Shown one piece after another: positions 44,436 through 52,409 of a DNA stretch of 64,000 nucleotides. The first letter of the stretch is position 1. Every line of letters begins with the position of its first letter. The notes under the pieces were generated by a model that was given only the letters and a program-made list of their open reading frames with translations, was not told where the DNA came from and did not search any database. The stretch comes from Acidobacteriota bacterium. GTDB taxonomy: Bacteria > Acidobacteriota > Blastocatellia > RBC074. The position numbers and the translations under genes were made by a program. The stretch lies in contig JAFDVI010000013.1 of assembly GCA_018269055.1 (NCBI GenBank), forward strand, positions 66,621-130,620, given 5' to 3'.

Positions 44436-46028
44436 TTAATAGCTCCCTGTCACCATATTCAATAGTCGCGAAAGTTTGATTCCGTGGTACAGCAAAAAGG
44501 CGGCCACAGGGATCAGCGCCATCATCGCGAAAAGCTTTGCCGCCGTGAGCATCGGTTGCCACCGGAGTTCCTGTTCGGTGACCAGCTTGGGCACCGTGAC
44601 CAGCAGCGGCAAACGCGTGTAATGCGTCACGTCGCGCGAATCACGGATCGTCAGTAACGCGCGCACTTCAACAGCGGCGGCGGCAATCAAACCGCTCAGC
44701 AACCCAACGATCAGTGCCATCGGATAAAGCATGTTTCGTTTCGGGGAAGTCGGCGCTTCGGGCAAATTCGCCGGGTCGGCCATACGAAAAGTTTCGCCGC
44801 TGAAATCGTTGATCACCTTTGCGCCGAATCGCGCGTTGTCCAGCATCGAAAGCAAATCTTCATAACGCTTCCGCAGCGTGTTGTAATCGCGTTCAATGCC
44901 GGTTGCCGCCGTCGCCAGCAGCGGAGAATTCCTCAGACGGCTTTGCAATTCATTCAACTGGCGATTGGTTTGATCAAGTTCCGTGTTTTTGCGAACCAAA
45001 TCGGCGCGGTCGGCGGCCAGCTTGATTTCCATTTGCGCGATTTGCGGATTGGCGGTTTTCGCTGCGCGCTTGTTCTGGCGTTCCTGCTCGGTTTTGGCTT
45101 TCAGGTCTTCCAGTTCGCGGTTGACGGATTCGATTTGCACGCGCAGCTTGATGACTTCCGGGTATTTTTCGGTGTACGTCACCAGTAACTGTTTGATTTG
45201 GGCTTCGTATTCGGCGCGTTTTGCTCGCAACTGCCCTTCAGTTTGCCCGGCGGCAAGCGGGACTTCAGGCTCTGTGTTTTCCTGGGTTTTCAGATTCGCC
45301 ACGACTTGTTCGCTCATGGCGATCTGATTGCGAAGCGAATCAATCGAGTTTTGTTGAGATTGTCGAATCAAACTCAAGGAATTCATCTGGCCCAGCAGAT
45401 TTTGTTCCTGCCCCGGAATGGCATCCGGATTTTTGACCAGAAACCCTGCGCGCGAAGATTCGATCTGCTCCAGCTCGGTTTTGATGTCTTTGATGCGGCC
45501 TTCCAGTTGGTCAATCGTCGTGTACACCTGACGCCGCGTTTCGTCGGAATTCGCGTCAATAAACCGCGCCGCCAGCTCCGCCGTCACGTCGCGCACGGTT
45601 CGCGGGTCGGGGCCTCGATAGGAAATCTGGAACGCGTAAATGCCGGAAGAAGCGCTGTACGGTTGGACGAAAATGTAGCGGTTCATTTCGTCAATCACCA
45701 GTTCAATCGGCGTATTGCGCGCCATCAATTCCGGGTACAGGCCGTAGCGGTTGATCAGCCGTTGCAGTTCCGTGCGGCTGGTGACTTGTTTCTGAATCGA
45801 GTTGAGCCGCGAATTCAAATCAATCTGATTGACCGGCTGGACGTAATTGGTCGAAACCTTCGGCGGGTCTACGATAATCGTGGTGCGCGATTCGTACACG
45901 TTCGGCAGTTTGTAAATCGAGTACCCCAGGGCCGAACTGACCGCCATTGCGGGAACCAGGACAAAATAACGCCTTCGCCACAGAAGCTTCAGATATTCGG
46001 CTGGCGTTCTGATTCGGAAACTAGCCAT
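44436..46028 (-). CDS. Wzz/GumC-like polysaccharide chain-length determinant
   Basis: The 530-residue protein has an N-terminal Wzz domain with a transmembrane helix (YFVLVPAMAVSSALGYSIYK) and VYESRTTIIVDPPKVSTNYV. A long coiled-coil middle follows (about 150-400: TIDQLEGRIKDIKTELEQIE, LDQTNRQLNELQSRLRNS). GNVR-like and proline-rich segments (LPEAPTSPKRNMLYPMALIV) lead to one or two C-terminal helices (LFAMMALIPVAAFLLYHGI). It has no kinase domain; the partner kinase is the separate gene at 41905. Proteins of this type set polymer length in the inner membrane. It is the first gene of the five-gene block. Confidence 0.92.
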   Translation of the reverse strand: MASFRIRTPAEYLKLLWRRRYFVLVPAMAVSSALGYSIYKLPNVYESRTTIIVDPPKVSTNYVQPVNQIDLNSRLNSIQKQVTSRTELQRLINRYGLYPELMARNTPIELVIDEMNRYIFVQPYSASSGIYAFQISYRGPDPRTVRDVTAELAARFIDANSDETRRQVYTTIDQLEGRIKDIKTELEQIESSRAGFLVKNPDAIPGQEQNLLGQMNSLSLIRQSQQNSIDSLRNQIAMSEQVVANLKTQENTEPEVPLAAGQTEGQLRAKRAEYEAQIKQLLVTYTEKYPEVIKLRVQIESVNRELEDLKAKTEQERQNKRAAKTANPQIAQMEIKLAADRADLVRKNTELDQTNRQLNELQSRLRNSPLLATAATGIERDYNTLRKRYEDLLSMLDNARFGAKVINDFSGETFRMADPANLPEAPTSPKRNMLYPMALIVGLLSGLIAAAAVEVRALLTIRDSRDVTHYTRLPLLVTVPKLVTEQELRWQPMLTAAKLFAMMALIPVAAFLLYHGIKLSRLLNMVTGSY

Positions 46029-46148
46029 TCAATTCTTTCTCGCGTTCATTCGCTGAAAAGGTTTGGGGATACGGAATTTGCAGGTTATTGAACCGGGCGG
46101 GATTATAGCCGAGCATCGCAAGGAGCGTCGAGTCGAATTCCTGATTTA

Positions 46149-46601
46149 CTATTCAGTTGGAGTTAGCTGAATTGGGTCATCAGCCGGTGGGTGACGTTTT
46201 ACCTCTATGTCTGCCCTACGAATTCGGATTACTCTTTCTCTGTTGAATTCCAACAACTCACAAGTTGCCCGGCCAACGGCAGTCAAAGGGACAATGAGCA
46301 AACCATCCACAGACCAGACGAAATGCTCTGACCATTGATGTTGGCGCGGGTTGAACAGAAGAACGGTTTCGCCGGTTAGCGGGTCAATAGCTGACTGGCG
46401 GTCAGACTTCCGACGATTGCAGTGAAAACAAGCCAGCGCAAGATTGTCAAAGCCGTCTGTTCCACCCGCGATTACTGGAATCAGGTGATCAATTGTGAAG
46501 GGAATGTGCTGCCAAATCTCGTGAGCGTGGCAATACTCACATAAAAACTTGGCGCGAAGGCGAACATCTTCCTGAAGGTTTGCCGGGATCTTGCTAGCCA
46601 A
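46149..46601 (-). CDS. HNH endonuclease
   Basis: The 150-residue protein carries a zinc-bound HNH domain: AKFLCEYCHAHEIWQHIPFT, IDHLIPVIAGGTDGFDNLAL, ACFHCNRRKSDRQSA, i.e. CxxC, the catalytic His in DHLIP, the Asn in DNLAL, and CxxC with CNRRK. The remaining part (LLFNPRQHQWSEHFVWSVDG) is typical of a family of stand-alone HNH proteins found with a small partner upstream. It overlaps that partner's 3' end by 8 bases. A nuclease role is well supported; the biological target is not. Confidence 0.9.
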   Translation of the reverse strand: MASKIPANLQEDVRLRAKFLCEYCHAHEIWQHIPFTIDHLIPVIAGGTDGFDNLALACFHCNRRKSDRQSAIDPLTGETVLLFNPRQHQWSEHFVWSVDGLLIVPLTAVGRATCELLEFNRERVIRIRRADIEVKRHPPADDPIQLTPTE

Positions 46602-46872
46602 CTGTGTCCTTTTGTTGCGCCAGGAAGTAATTGCGAGTAAGACGGTTTTGCAGGCTGAGGTAATCGTCCAGCTCTTCGTATTGATCTAACTCGCTTTCCT
46701 CCGACTCGGACAGCCCTGCGGTTTGCTGCTTTTTTAACAAGGCTTCGATTCGATCACGAACGGTTTGCGAGGCACGAAAAACCAGAACGCCTTCCACCAA
46801 ATCGAGTTCCACCGCGCGGTCTCGCGGCAATGTATCTGGCAGGCGAAAAGAAGCTGTTGCTGAACTGGCCAT
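46594..46872 (-). CDS. Small acidic protein coupled to the HNH endonuclease
   Basis: A 92-residue product with an N-terminal beta-like region (ELDLVEGVLVFRASQTVRDR), then helical segments IEALLKKQQTAGLSESEESE and LDQYEELDDYLSLQNRLTRN. The acidic 'ELDQYEELDDYLSL' block followed by a basic RLTRN is a pattern I associate with small proteins placed directly before HNH genes in cyanobacteria and other phyla. It overlaps the HNH gene by 8 bases. A role as antitoxin or targeting partner is a guess from arrangement. Confidence 0.75.
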   Translation of the reverse strand: MASSATASFRLPDTLPRDRAVELDLVEGVLVFRASQTVRDRIEALLKKQQTAGLSESEESELDQYEELDDYLSLQNRLTRNYFLAQQKDTVG

Positions 46873-46997
46873 AAGTGCCTCCGAATCGTGAAATCTTGAT
46901 TTGAAGCCATATTATCTGGGTTGAACCGAGAGTTGGCAATCACAACCGCCTAAAGTACCATGCTCGCGCACTCAATCCATTCAACAATCAAAAACTT

Positions 46998-47915
46998 ATG
47001 GCCAACGCTATTTCGGTTCGTCAAATTCGCAAAAGCTACGGTGACTTTGTCGCCGTCAACGATTTATCCCTCGAAGTCCAACAAGGCAGCATTTTTGGTT
47101 TGCTGGGGCCGAACGGCGCGGGCAAATCCACGACGATTCGTATGATCGTCAATATCACCATGCCTGATGCCGGAGAGATTCGATTGTTCGGCCAGCCGAT
47201 GACGGCCAAGCTGCAAGAGCGAGTCGGGTATTTGCCCGAAGATCGCGGCCTGTACAAAAAGATGAAGGTCGGCGATCAGCTTATATTTTTTGCCGAACTC
47301 AAAGGCGTGCCGCGCGCTGAAGCCGAAAAACGCATTGACCGTTGGCTGGAACGGATCGAGATGAGCCAATGGAAACTGAAGAAATGGGAAGAGTTATCCA
47401 AAGGGATGCAACAGAAGATTCAGTTCGTTTCGACCATTCTGCACGAACCCGAACTGGTGATTCTGGACGAACCATTTTCGGGACTCGACCCGGTCAGCGC
47501 CAGTTTGCTGAAAGAAGTGGTTCAGGAATTAAAACAGCAAAACAAGACAATCATTTTTTCGACGCATTTGATGGAGCAGGCCGAAGAGTTGTGCGATGAA
47601 ATCTGTTTGATCAATCGCGGGAAGAAAATCCTGGGCGGATCGGTGCGGGAAATCAAACGCAGCTTTGGGTGGCGTTACATCGCGATTGACGGAGAAAATT
47701 TCGATTCCGCGTTGAGTTCTCACCCGTCGGTTGATCAGGTTTTACGGAGACGCGACCACGCGGAAGTCAGGCTCAAAGATCAGGACGATCCACAAAACCT
47801 GCTACAGCACCTGCTTTCAAGCGGCGCGCGGATCACGCGGTTTGAACTTGTTGCGCCTTCGCTGAACGAAATTTTCATTGAAAATGTAACGAAACAAGTA
47901 GACAGTAGACAGTAG
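46998..47915 (+). CDS. ABC transporter ATP-binding protein, permease missing
   Basis: The 305-residue ATPase has Walker A GLLGPNGAGKSTTIRMIV, a Q-loop region, signature LSKGMQQKIQFVST, Walker B LVILDEPFSGLDPVSASL and switch STHLMEQ. The C-terminal domain (EIKRSFGWRYIAIDGENFD, ITRFELVAPSLNEIFIENV) is the DUF4162 type of NatA-like exporters. NatA-type ATPases normally precede an ABC-2 permease, but the next gene (48049) is soluble and no permease follows. The last residues, VDSRQ, and the stop are encoded by a 7-bp array (47898-47918). The permease may have been lost or lie elsewhere. Confidence 0.92.
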   Translation: MANAISVRQIRKSYGDFVAVNDLSLEVQQGSIFGLLGPNGAGKSTTIRMIVNITMPDAGEIRLFGQPMTAKLQERVGYLPEDRGLYKKMKVGDQLIFFAELKGVPRAEAEKRIDRWLERIEMSQWKLKKWEELSKGMQQKIQFVSTILHEPELVILDEPFSGLDPVSASLLKEVVQELKQQNKTIIFSTHLMEQAEELCDEICLINRGKKILGGSVREIKRSFGWRYIAIDGENFDSALSSHPSVDQVLRRRDHAEVRLKDQDDPQNLLQHLLSSGARITRFELVAPSLNEIFIENVTKQVDSRQ

Positions 47916-48042
47916 TCAGAAGTTGATTGGCGAAGGTACAGATACCATCCGAGACGGTTGCAATCGGCGATATACAGGCTTTCATATTGCTGAAAATGGC
48001 CCAAGCTCTGATGTGCGCTACTGCCTACTGTATTCTGTCTAC
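47898..48042. repeat. Heptamer array with inverted partner between 46998-47915 and 48049
   Basis: GTAGACA, GTAGACA, GTAGTCA (47898-47918) face a complementary-direction array of TGTCTAC, TGTATTC, TGCCTAC and a partial unit (48015-48042). The left array includes the TAG stop of the ABC gene; the right one ends 6 bases before the ATG at 48049. About 95 bases of unique sequence lie between the arrays. The layout resembles a small inverted-repeat mobile element. Confidence 0.82.
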
Positions 48043-48048
48043 TTCCCT

Positions 48049-48639
48049 ATGAAACGCCCGACCAAACAGGAAATGGTTTTGGAAATTTATGACCGCGAAG
48101 CGATGGGCGAAGTCACAGCGCGGGAAATCGCCATCATCAACCATGCTTTGGTGGAAGAATACGGCGAAGGCGGAGCGATGCAGCCAGCGGAAATCGCCCG
48201 CATCTTGAATGAAGAGGAGTTGCCGGTCAGGTTTGACCAGATTTTCCGCATGGATTCGCCGACGGAAACGTATGAAGCTTTGTTCCGAGATTTAACGTCT
48301 TGCAATTCACTGGAAGAAGGGGAAGCAATTTTATGGCGACTGGATGCGTTGTATCGGGAGTTTCAGCGAGCGGGCGATAAAACGGGAATGCGGTTCGCTC
48401 GGACAACGGCCTTGCAATTGAAGGGGCGAGCCGCTGCGCTTTTCGCCTCTCCAACATCGCCCAATCAATTGCGCGCTGAACTGGGGGAGATCGCGCAATG
48501 GGTAACGATTTGGTTGCAAACACCAGACATCTTTGCCCAGTGGCTCAATTTGCGAAAAGCGACAGCGGCGTATAAGTCAATTATTGAGATGAAAACGTCG
48601 GGGCGATTGGGGAAAAACCACCCAGGCAAAACGGGGTAA
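48049..48639 (+). CDS. Hypothetical protein
   Basis: The 196-residue product is helical and soluble, without signal peptide or membrane helix. It opens KRPTKQEMVLEIYDREAMGE and VTAREIAIINHALVEEYGEG, then AEIARILNEEELPVRFDQIF, which might be a helix-turn-helix-like segment, and ends in a basic tail (KTSGRLGKNHPGKTG). I do not recognise a family. The ATG lies 6 bases after the heptamer element and has no Shine-Dalgarno, so translation may depend on the repeat's RNA or be leaderless. Its role with the upstream orphan ABC ATPase is unclear. Confidence 0.65.
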   Translation: MKRPTKQEMVLEIYDREAMGEVTAREIAIINHALVEEYGEGGAMQPAEIARILNEEELPVRFDQIFRMDSPTETYEALFRDLTSCNSLEEGEAILWRLDALYREFQRAGDKTGMRFARTTALQLKGRAAALFASPTSPNQLRAELGEIAQWVTIWLQTPDIFAQWLNLRKATAAYKSIIEMKTSGRLGKNHPGKTG

Positions 48640-48649
48640 ATAACAAGGA

Positions 48650-48721
48650 GCGGGCCATCAACGAGCCTGGTGCCTTAGCTCCCGGACGGCCCGCCCTGGC
48701 CCCTAGCTATTCTTTGCTAGG
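48650..48721. other. Structured intergenic element of unknown type
   Basis: A 7-bp stem GCGGGCC/GGCCCGC (48650-48656 with 48688-48694) encloses GAGC/GCTC (48663-48666 with 48678-48681), followed by a second hairpin CCTAGC/GCTAGG (48702-48707 with 48716-48721). No T-tract follows in either direction strongly enough for a standard terminator. It lies between the convergent genes 48049-48639 (+) and 48794-49363 (-). It may be a terminator region or a small structured RNA. Confidence 0.4.
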
Positions 48722-48793
48722 CAAAAACACAACATTTTCAATCCCTGAATTCTTCCGAACTTTTCAGCCGTAAATTCAGCAAACAGAGGAATT

Positions 48794-49363
48794 TTAATGT
48801 TTTGCCGCGATTGGGACTGCAATTGGTCCGGTTTTGGCTTCAATCTTTTGTCTTAATTTTTTGACGGCGGAGTTGGCCAACCGGGATTTTTCGAGTACAT
48901 AAATCCGGCTGTATCCTTCGCGATCTAATCTGGAAAGCGCAGCGGCGAGTTGCTGTTGATGCAATTCCAACACAGCCTGCTCAACCTGACGCGCTGGACG
49001 CGCTTGGTTATGTGTCAGGCAGATTTCCAGCGGAATCTGAAAGACGATGGCGACCAGCGGAACTCGATGCGCTCGAGCCATACGGAGCAAGGGCCGTCGC
49101 GCGCGAAACTGTAAATTCGTGGCATCAACAACCGTTAGCTTTCTTTGTTGCAGCCGCAAACGAGTGATGTGATGCAATAAACCGAACGCTTCGGCATTGA
49201 TCGTTTGATCGCTTTCATCGTCGCTGATCAGTGCCCGACAGCGGTCTGAGGAAATGATTTCGGTGGGAAGAAAATGCCGCGCGGCGAATGTGGATTTGCC
49301 CGCTCCGGAAGAACCTATCAGCAGAATCAAGGATGGATCTGGAATTTCGAGGGTCAAATTCAT
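48794..49363 (-). CDS. P-loop kinase of the polynucleotide-kinase/AAA_33 type
   Basis: The 189-residue protein has Walker A LLIGSSGAGKSTFAARHF, ISSDRCRALISDDESDQTIN and LTVVDATNLQFRARRPLLRM, the order seen in the kinase domain of Pnkp and related zeta-toxin-like kinases. VPLVAIVFQIPLEICLTHNQ and ARPARQVEQAVLELHQQQL follow, with the lid Arg residues. Such kinases phosphorylate nucleic-acid 5' ends or small molecules; the acceptor is not evident. The ATG overlaps the TGA of the 7TM-HD gene by one base, so the pair is translationally coupled. Confidence 0.85.
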   Translation of the reverse strand: MNLTLEIPDPSLILLIGSSGAGKSTFAARHFLPTEIISSDRCRALISDDESDQTINAEAFGLLHHITRLRLQQRKLTVVDATNLQFRARRPLLRMARAHRVPLVAIVFQIPLEICLTHNQARPARQVEQAVLELHQQQLAAALSRLDREGYSRIYVLEKSRLANSAVKKLRQKIEAKTGPIAVPIAAKH

Positions 49364-51153
49364 CAGGCAGATGCTGCGCTGGAAATTTCAGTCGGCGGGG
49401 GATCAGGTTGGGTGACTTTTTCACCCTCATTGGGCGGATTGAAGCCCGGATAGCTGATCCGGTCGTGATAGACATTGATCAGCATGTTGATCAATGTGTC
49501 GCGGATAATGGTCAATTCCCGCATGGTGATGTTGCTTTCATCCAGTTGTCCGTCTGAAACAATCGTGTCAGCGATCTTTTTGACAATCGCCCGGATATTT
49601 TCCGGCGAATGTTCTTCCAACGAGCGAACGGCGGCTTCCGCGCCATCGGCCAACATCAGGATGACGGCTTCCCTGGTTTGCGGCTTGGGGCCTGGATAGC
49701 GGAAATCTTCTACGTTGACGGTTTCGCCTTTGGCTTCCGCCTGAGCCTTGGCTTTGTGATAGAAATACGCCAACACCCGTGTTCCGTGGTGTTGTGGGAT
49801 GAAGTCAATAATTTGCGACGGCAGGTTGGCATCGCGCGCCATTTGAATGCCTTGTGTGACATGGCTGGCGATGATTTTGGCGCTGGATAACGGCGGACGC
49901 GAATCGTGCGGATTGGGGCCGCCCTGTTGGTTTTCAATATACATATTCGGCGCAGACAATTTGCCGATGTCGTGATACAGGCAACCGGTTCGCGCCAGTA
50001 AGGCATTTGCGCCGATGGCTTTTGCGGCGGCTTCGGCTAGCACGGCAACCATAAACGAATGGTGATTGGTTCCGGGGGTACGAATCGCCAGTTGTTGAAG
50101 CAACGGATTTTCTGCGTTCGACAATTCCATCAACTTCAAATCAGTCAAAATATCAAAAGCTGTTTCGTATACCGGAATGACGAAGCTGGCGGCTCCAGCG
50201 GTCAACACTGCGCCGACTACGCCGGCCAGTACGCCGCCCAGAATTCGCAACCAACTCCATTCGTGTTCGGCAATGATCATCGCAGCCAATCCCATCAGCA
50301 CATTCGCGCAACCGACAGCCGCACTGGCGATGATGACCGCATTGCGGGTTCTGTACCGCTGAATACTGTAAATCGCAGTGATCGAACCGCCCAGCGAAAA
50401 TGCCACAAACGCCATTCCGCTCGGAGCCGTGAATCCCACCAGAATCGCACTCATCAACCCGGCGACCATCGCCACCTGACTGCCGATCAGCAGCGAAACT
50501 ACCAACGCGCAGGCGGCAAACGGAATTGCAAACCCAAATTCAAAAATGCCGCCGAACTGCATCGCTTCCGGGCGCGTTCCCAACACAGAAGCGCCGAACA
50601 TTCCCACGCGTACGATAAACGTCTGAATCATCAATGCCGAACTGGTCACCCAATACGCTGTGCGAGGCCCAAGCCTGGAAGATTGACTGGTGATGGCGGA
50701 TTTGTACAAGGCAAACGACATCAAACACACCAGCGCAAACAGTCCCAATAAACGTTTGGGATTTCGTTGCGCCAGTTGATAAGCGCGAATGGTGTCAATC
50801 AAGGGGAGTTTGTCTGCGGTAACCGGTTCGCCTACGTGTAACAAAATAGGATTCCGTCCCGGACTCTGACTGCCTTGCCCGATGATGTAAGCGCGGCGCG
50901 ATTCAATTCGGGCGACCAAATCCGCCGGGATCACAATATCTGTTTCGGCCAAATCGCCGGGCTGGTATTCGCGAACAACTGTCAGCGGAAAATGAGACGC
51001 AAACACTGTCGTTAAAACGGCAAATGTAAACGAAGCAATGATGAAGCGGGTCTTCTGTGGAATGCGGCGATACTGAGTGGAAATTCGCTGCGCCGCAGAT
51101 TGCGGCAATCGCTGCAAACGCATCAACCAGGAAAGTTGATTTTTCTTTTTCAT
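49363..51153 (-). CDS. 7TM-HD (PgpH-like) cyclic-dinucleotide phosphodiesterase candidate
   Basis: The 596-residue protein starts at the ATG at 51153 (MKKKNQLSWLMRLQRLPQ); an open frame continues further upstream but is not protein-like. It has an N-terminal helix, an extracytoplasmic 7TMR-HDED-like region (DIVIPADLVARIESRRAYII), about seven membrane helices (roughly 135-370) and a cytoplasmic HD domain. The HD domain has TPGTNHHSFMVAVLAEAAAK, CLYHDIGKLSAPNMYIENQ, HVTQGIQMA, FIPQHHGTRVLAYFYHKAK and MLADGAEAAVRSLEEHS. In Listeria PgpH, this architecture degrades c-di-AMP. The usual downstream partner ybeY is absent; a P-loop kinase takes its place. Confidence 0.92.
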   Translation of the reverse strand: MKKKNQLSWLMRLQRLPQSAAQRISTQYRRIPQKTRFIIASFTFAVLTTVFASHFPLTVVREYQPGDLAETDIVIPADLVARIESRRAYIIGQGSQSPGRNPILLHVGEPVTADKLPLIDTIRAYQLAQRNPKRLLGLFALVCLMSFALYKSAITSQSSRLGPRTAYWVTSSALMIQTFIVRVGMFGASVLGTRPEAMQFGGIFEFGFAIPFAACALVVSLLIGSQVAMVAGLMSAILVGFTAPSGMAFVAFSLGGSITAIYSIQRYRTRNAVIIASAAVGCANVLMGLAAMIIAEHEWSWLRILGGVLAGVVGAVLTAGAASFVIPVYETAFDILTDLKLMELSNAENPLLQQLAIRTPGTNHHSFMVAVLAEAAAKAIGANALLARTGCLYHDIGKLSAPNMYIENQQGGPNPHDSRPPLSSAKIIASHVTQGIQMARDANLPSQIIDFIPQHHGTRVLAYFYHKAKAQAEAKGETVNVEDFRYPGPKPQTREAVILMLADGAEAAVRSLEEHSPENIRAIVKKIADTIVSDGQLDESNITMRELTIIRDTLINMLINVYHDRISYPGFNPPNEGEKVTQPDPPPTEISSAASA

Positions 51154-51294
51154 TGTTAGTTCAGCGCCGCTCTGCCGGGGAATCGAAAGCGTCAGCGCGT
51201 CAACGAAGGCGCGGATTATAGCACCGGAATCGGCGAAGAAAGCAAGGCGTTTGGCGGATTGCCAATTCACGCATGCGCGCTTACCATCCAAAGC

Positions 51295-52248
51295 ATGGCA
51301 ACAGCAATTCTCTATTCCGATGATTATCTCAAACACGATACGGGCGACCATCCGGAACGCCGCGAGCGATATCGCGCAGTTTTGAATGGCTTGATGGCCG
51401 ACGAAGATTGGTGGCAAGTGTTGGGTAAGCTTTCGCCGCGTCCAGCGACGGATGAAGAATTGGAGCGGTGTCACACTGCGCGTTCGATTTCGCGCGTTCA
51501 TCAGGCTTGCGAACAGGCAATGATGTTTGAGCACGTGCAGCTTGATGCGGATACAGTGGTTTCTGAACAGTCGGACGTGGTTGCACGGCTGGCCGCAGGA
51601 GGCGCATGTCGAGCGGTGGATGCCGTCGTGAATGGCGAAGCTGAAAGCGTGTTTGTCGCCTGCCGGCCTCCGGGGCATCACGCAACCATCGGGCACGCAA
51701 TGGGATTTTGCCTATACAACAACGTCGCCATTGCGGCTCGGTATGCGCAAGCGGCGCATCCGGCAAAGATCAAAAAGATTCTGATCGTGGATTTCGATGT
51801 ACATCACGGCAACGGAACGCAGGACATTTTTTACGACGACCCTTCAGTCTTTTATTACAGTTTGCATCAGTACCCGTGGTATCCCGGCACGGGCAGTGCC
51901 AACGAACGCGGCATTCGCGAAGGTGAAGGCTTCACGCTGAATGTTCCGATTCACGCAGGGACTTCGGCGGAGGATTATTTGCAATTATTCGAGCATGGTT
52001 TGGAATCCGGGATGAAAACGCTCGCGCCCGATTTGATCATCATCTCGGCTGGCTTTGACGCGCACGCGGCGGACCCGTTGGGGCAATTGATGTTGACGGA
52101 TGACGCTTATGCACAAATGACGCGGCGTTTGAAGCAAGCCGCGCGAACTTCTGGCAAAGGCCGCGTGGTTTCCTGCCTGGAAGGCGGCTACAACCTGCGC
52201 ACTTTGGGCGAAACCGTCCGGGCGCATGTTGCTGCCCTGGAAGCCTGA
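51295..52248 (+). CDS. Histone deacetylase-family hydrolase
   Basis: The 317-residue protein has the zinc-dependent deacetylase core: RPPGHHATIGHAMGFCLYNN with tandem His, KILIVDFDVHHGNGTQDIFY with the metal-binding DxH, YPGTGSANERGIREGEG, SAGFDAHAADPLGQLMLTDD with the second metal Asp, and SCLEGGYNLRTLGETVRAHV. Bacterial members act on acetylated small molecules such as acetylpolyamines or on proteins. The ATG at 51295 has no Shine-Dalgarno; an upstream in-frame ATG at 51259 adds 12 residues and is less family-like. The gene is divergent from the 7TM-HD gene and stands alone. Confidence 0.93.
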   Translation: MATAILYSDDYLKHDTGDHPERRERYRAVLNGLMADEDWWQVLGKLSPRPATDEELERCHTARSISRVHQACEQAMMFEHVQLDADTVVSEQSDVVARLAAGGACRAVDAVVNGEAESVFVACRPPGHHATIGHAMGFCLYNNVAIAARYAQAAHPAKIKKILIVDFDVHHGNGTQDIFYDDPSVFYYSLHQYPWYPGTGSANERGIREGEGFTLNVPIHAGTSAEDYLQLFEHGLESGMKTLAPDLIIISAGFDAHAADPLGQLMLTDDAYAQMTRRLKQAARTSGKGRVVSCLEGGYNLRTLGETVRAHVAALEA

Positions 52249-52409
52249 AATTGCTGGAATAACCTGACAAGGGGGCGGCATTCACCGGATGGCGGAAAAA
52301 ACTTTGCGGTTTTCCCGGTTTGCCTTTGTTTTGCTGCTGGCCGCAGGGTTAGAATCCGATTCGACAGATACCCCAGTCGAAATTGATCTGAATCGGTAAG
52401 GAGGCCGTT

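Noticed and set aside
39419-46028. A PEP-CTERM/exosortase locus
   Set aside because: The gene types resemble such loci, but no exosortase or PEP-CTERM substrate is visible here, so only an exopolysaccharide operon is claimed.
51154-51696. 181-residue upstream extension of the 7TM-HD protein
   Set aside because: Overlaps antisense to the deacetylase-family gene; the composition is not protein-like and the family starts at MKKKNQ.
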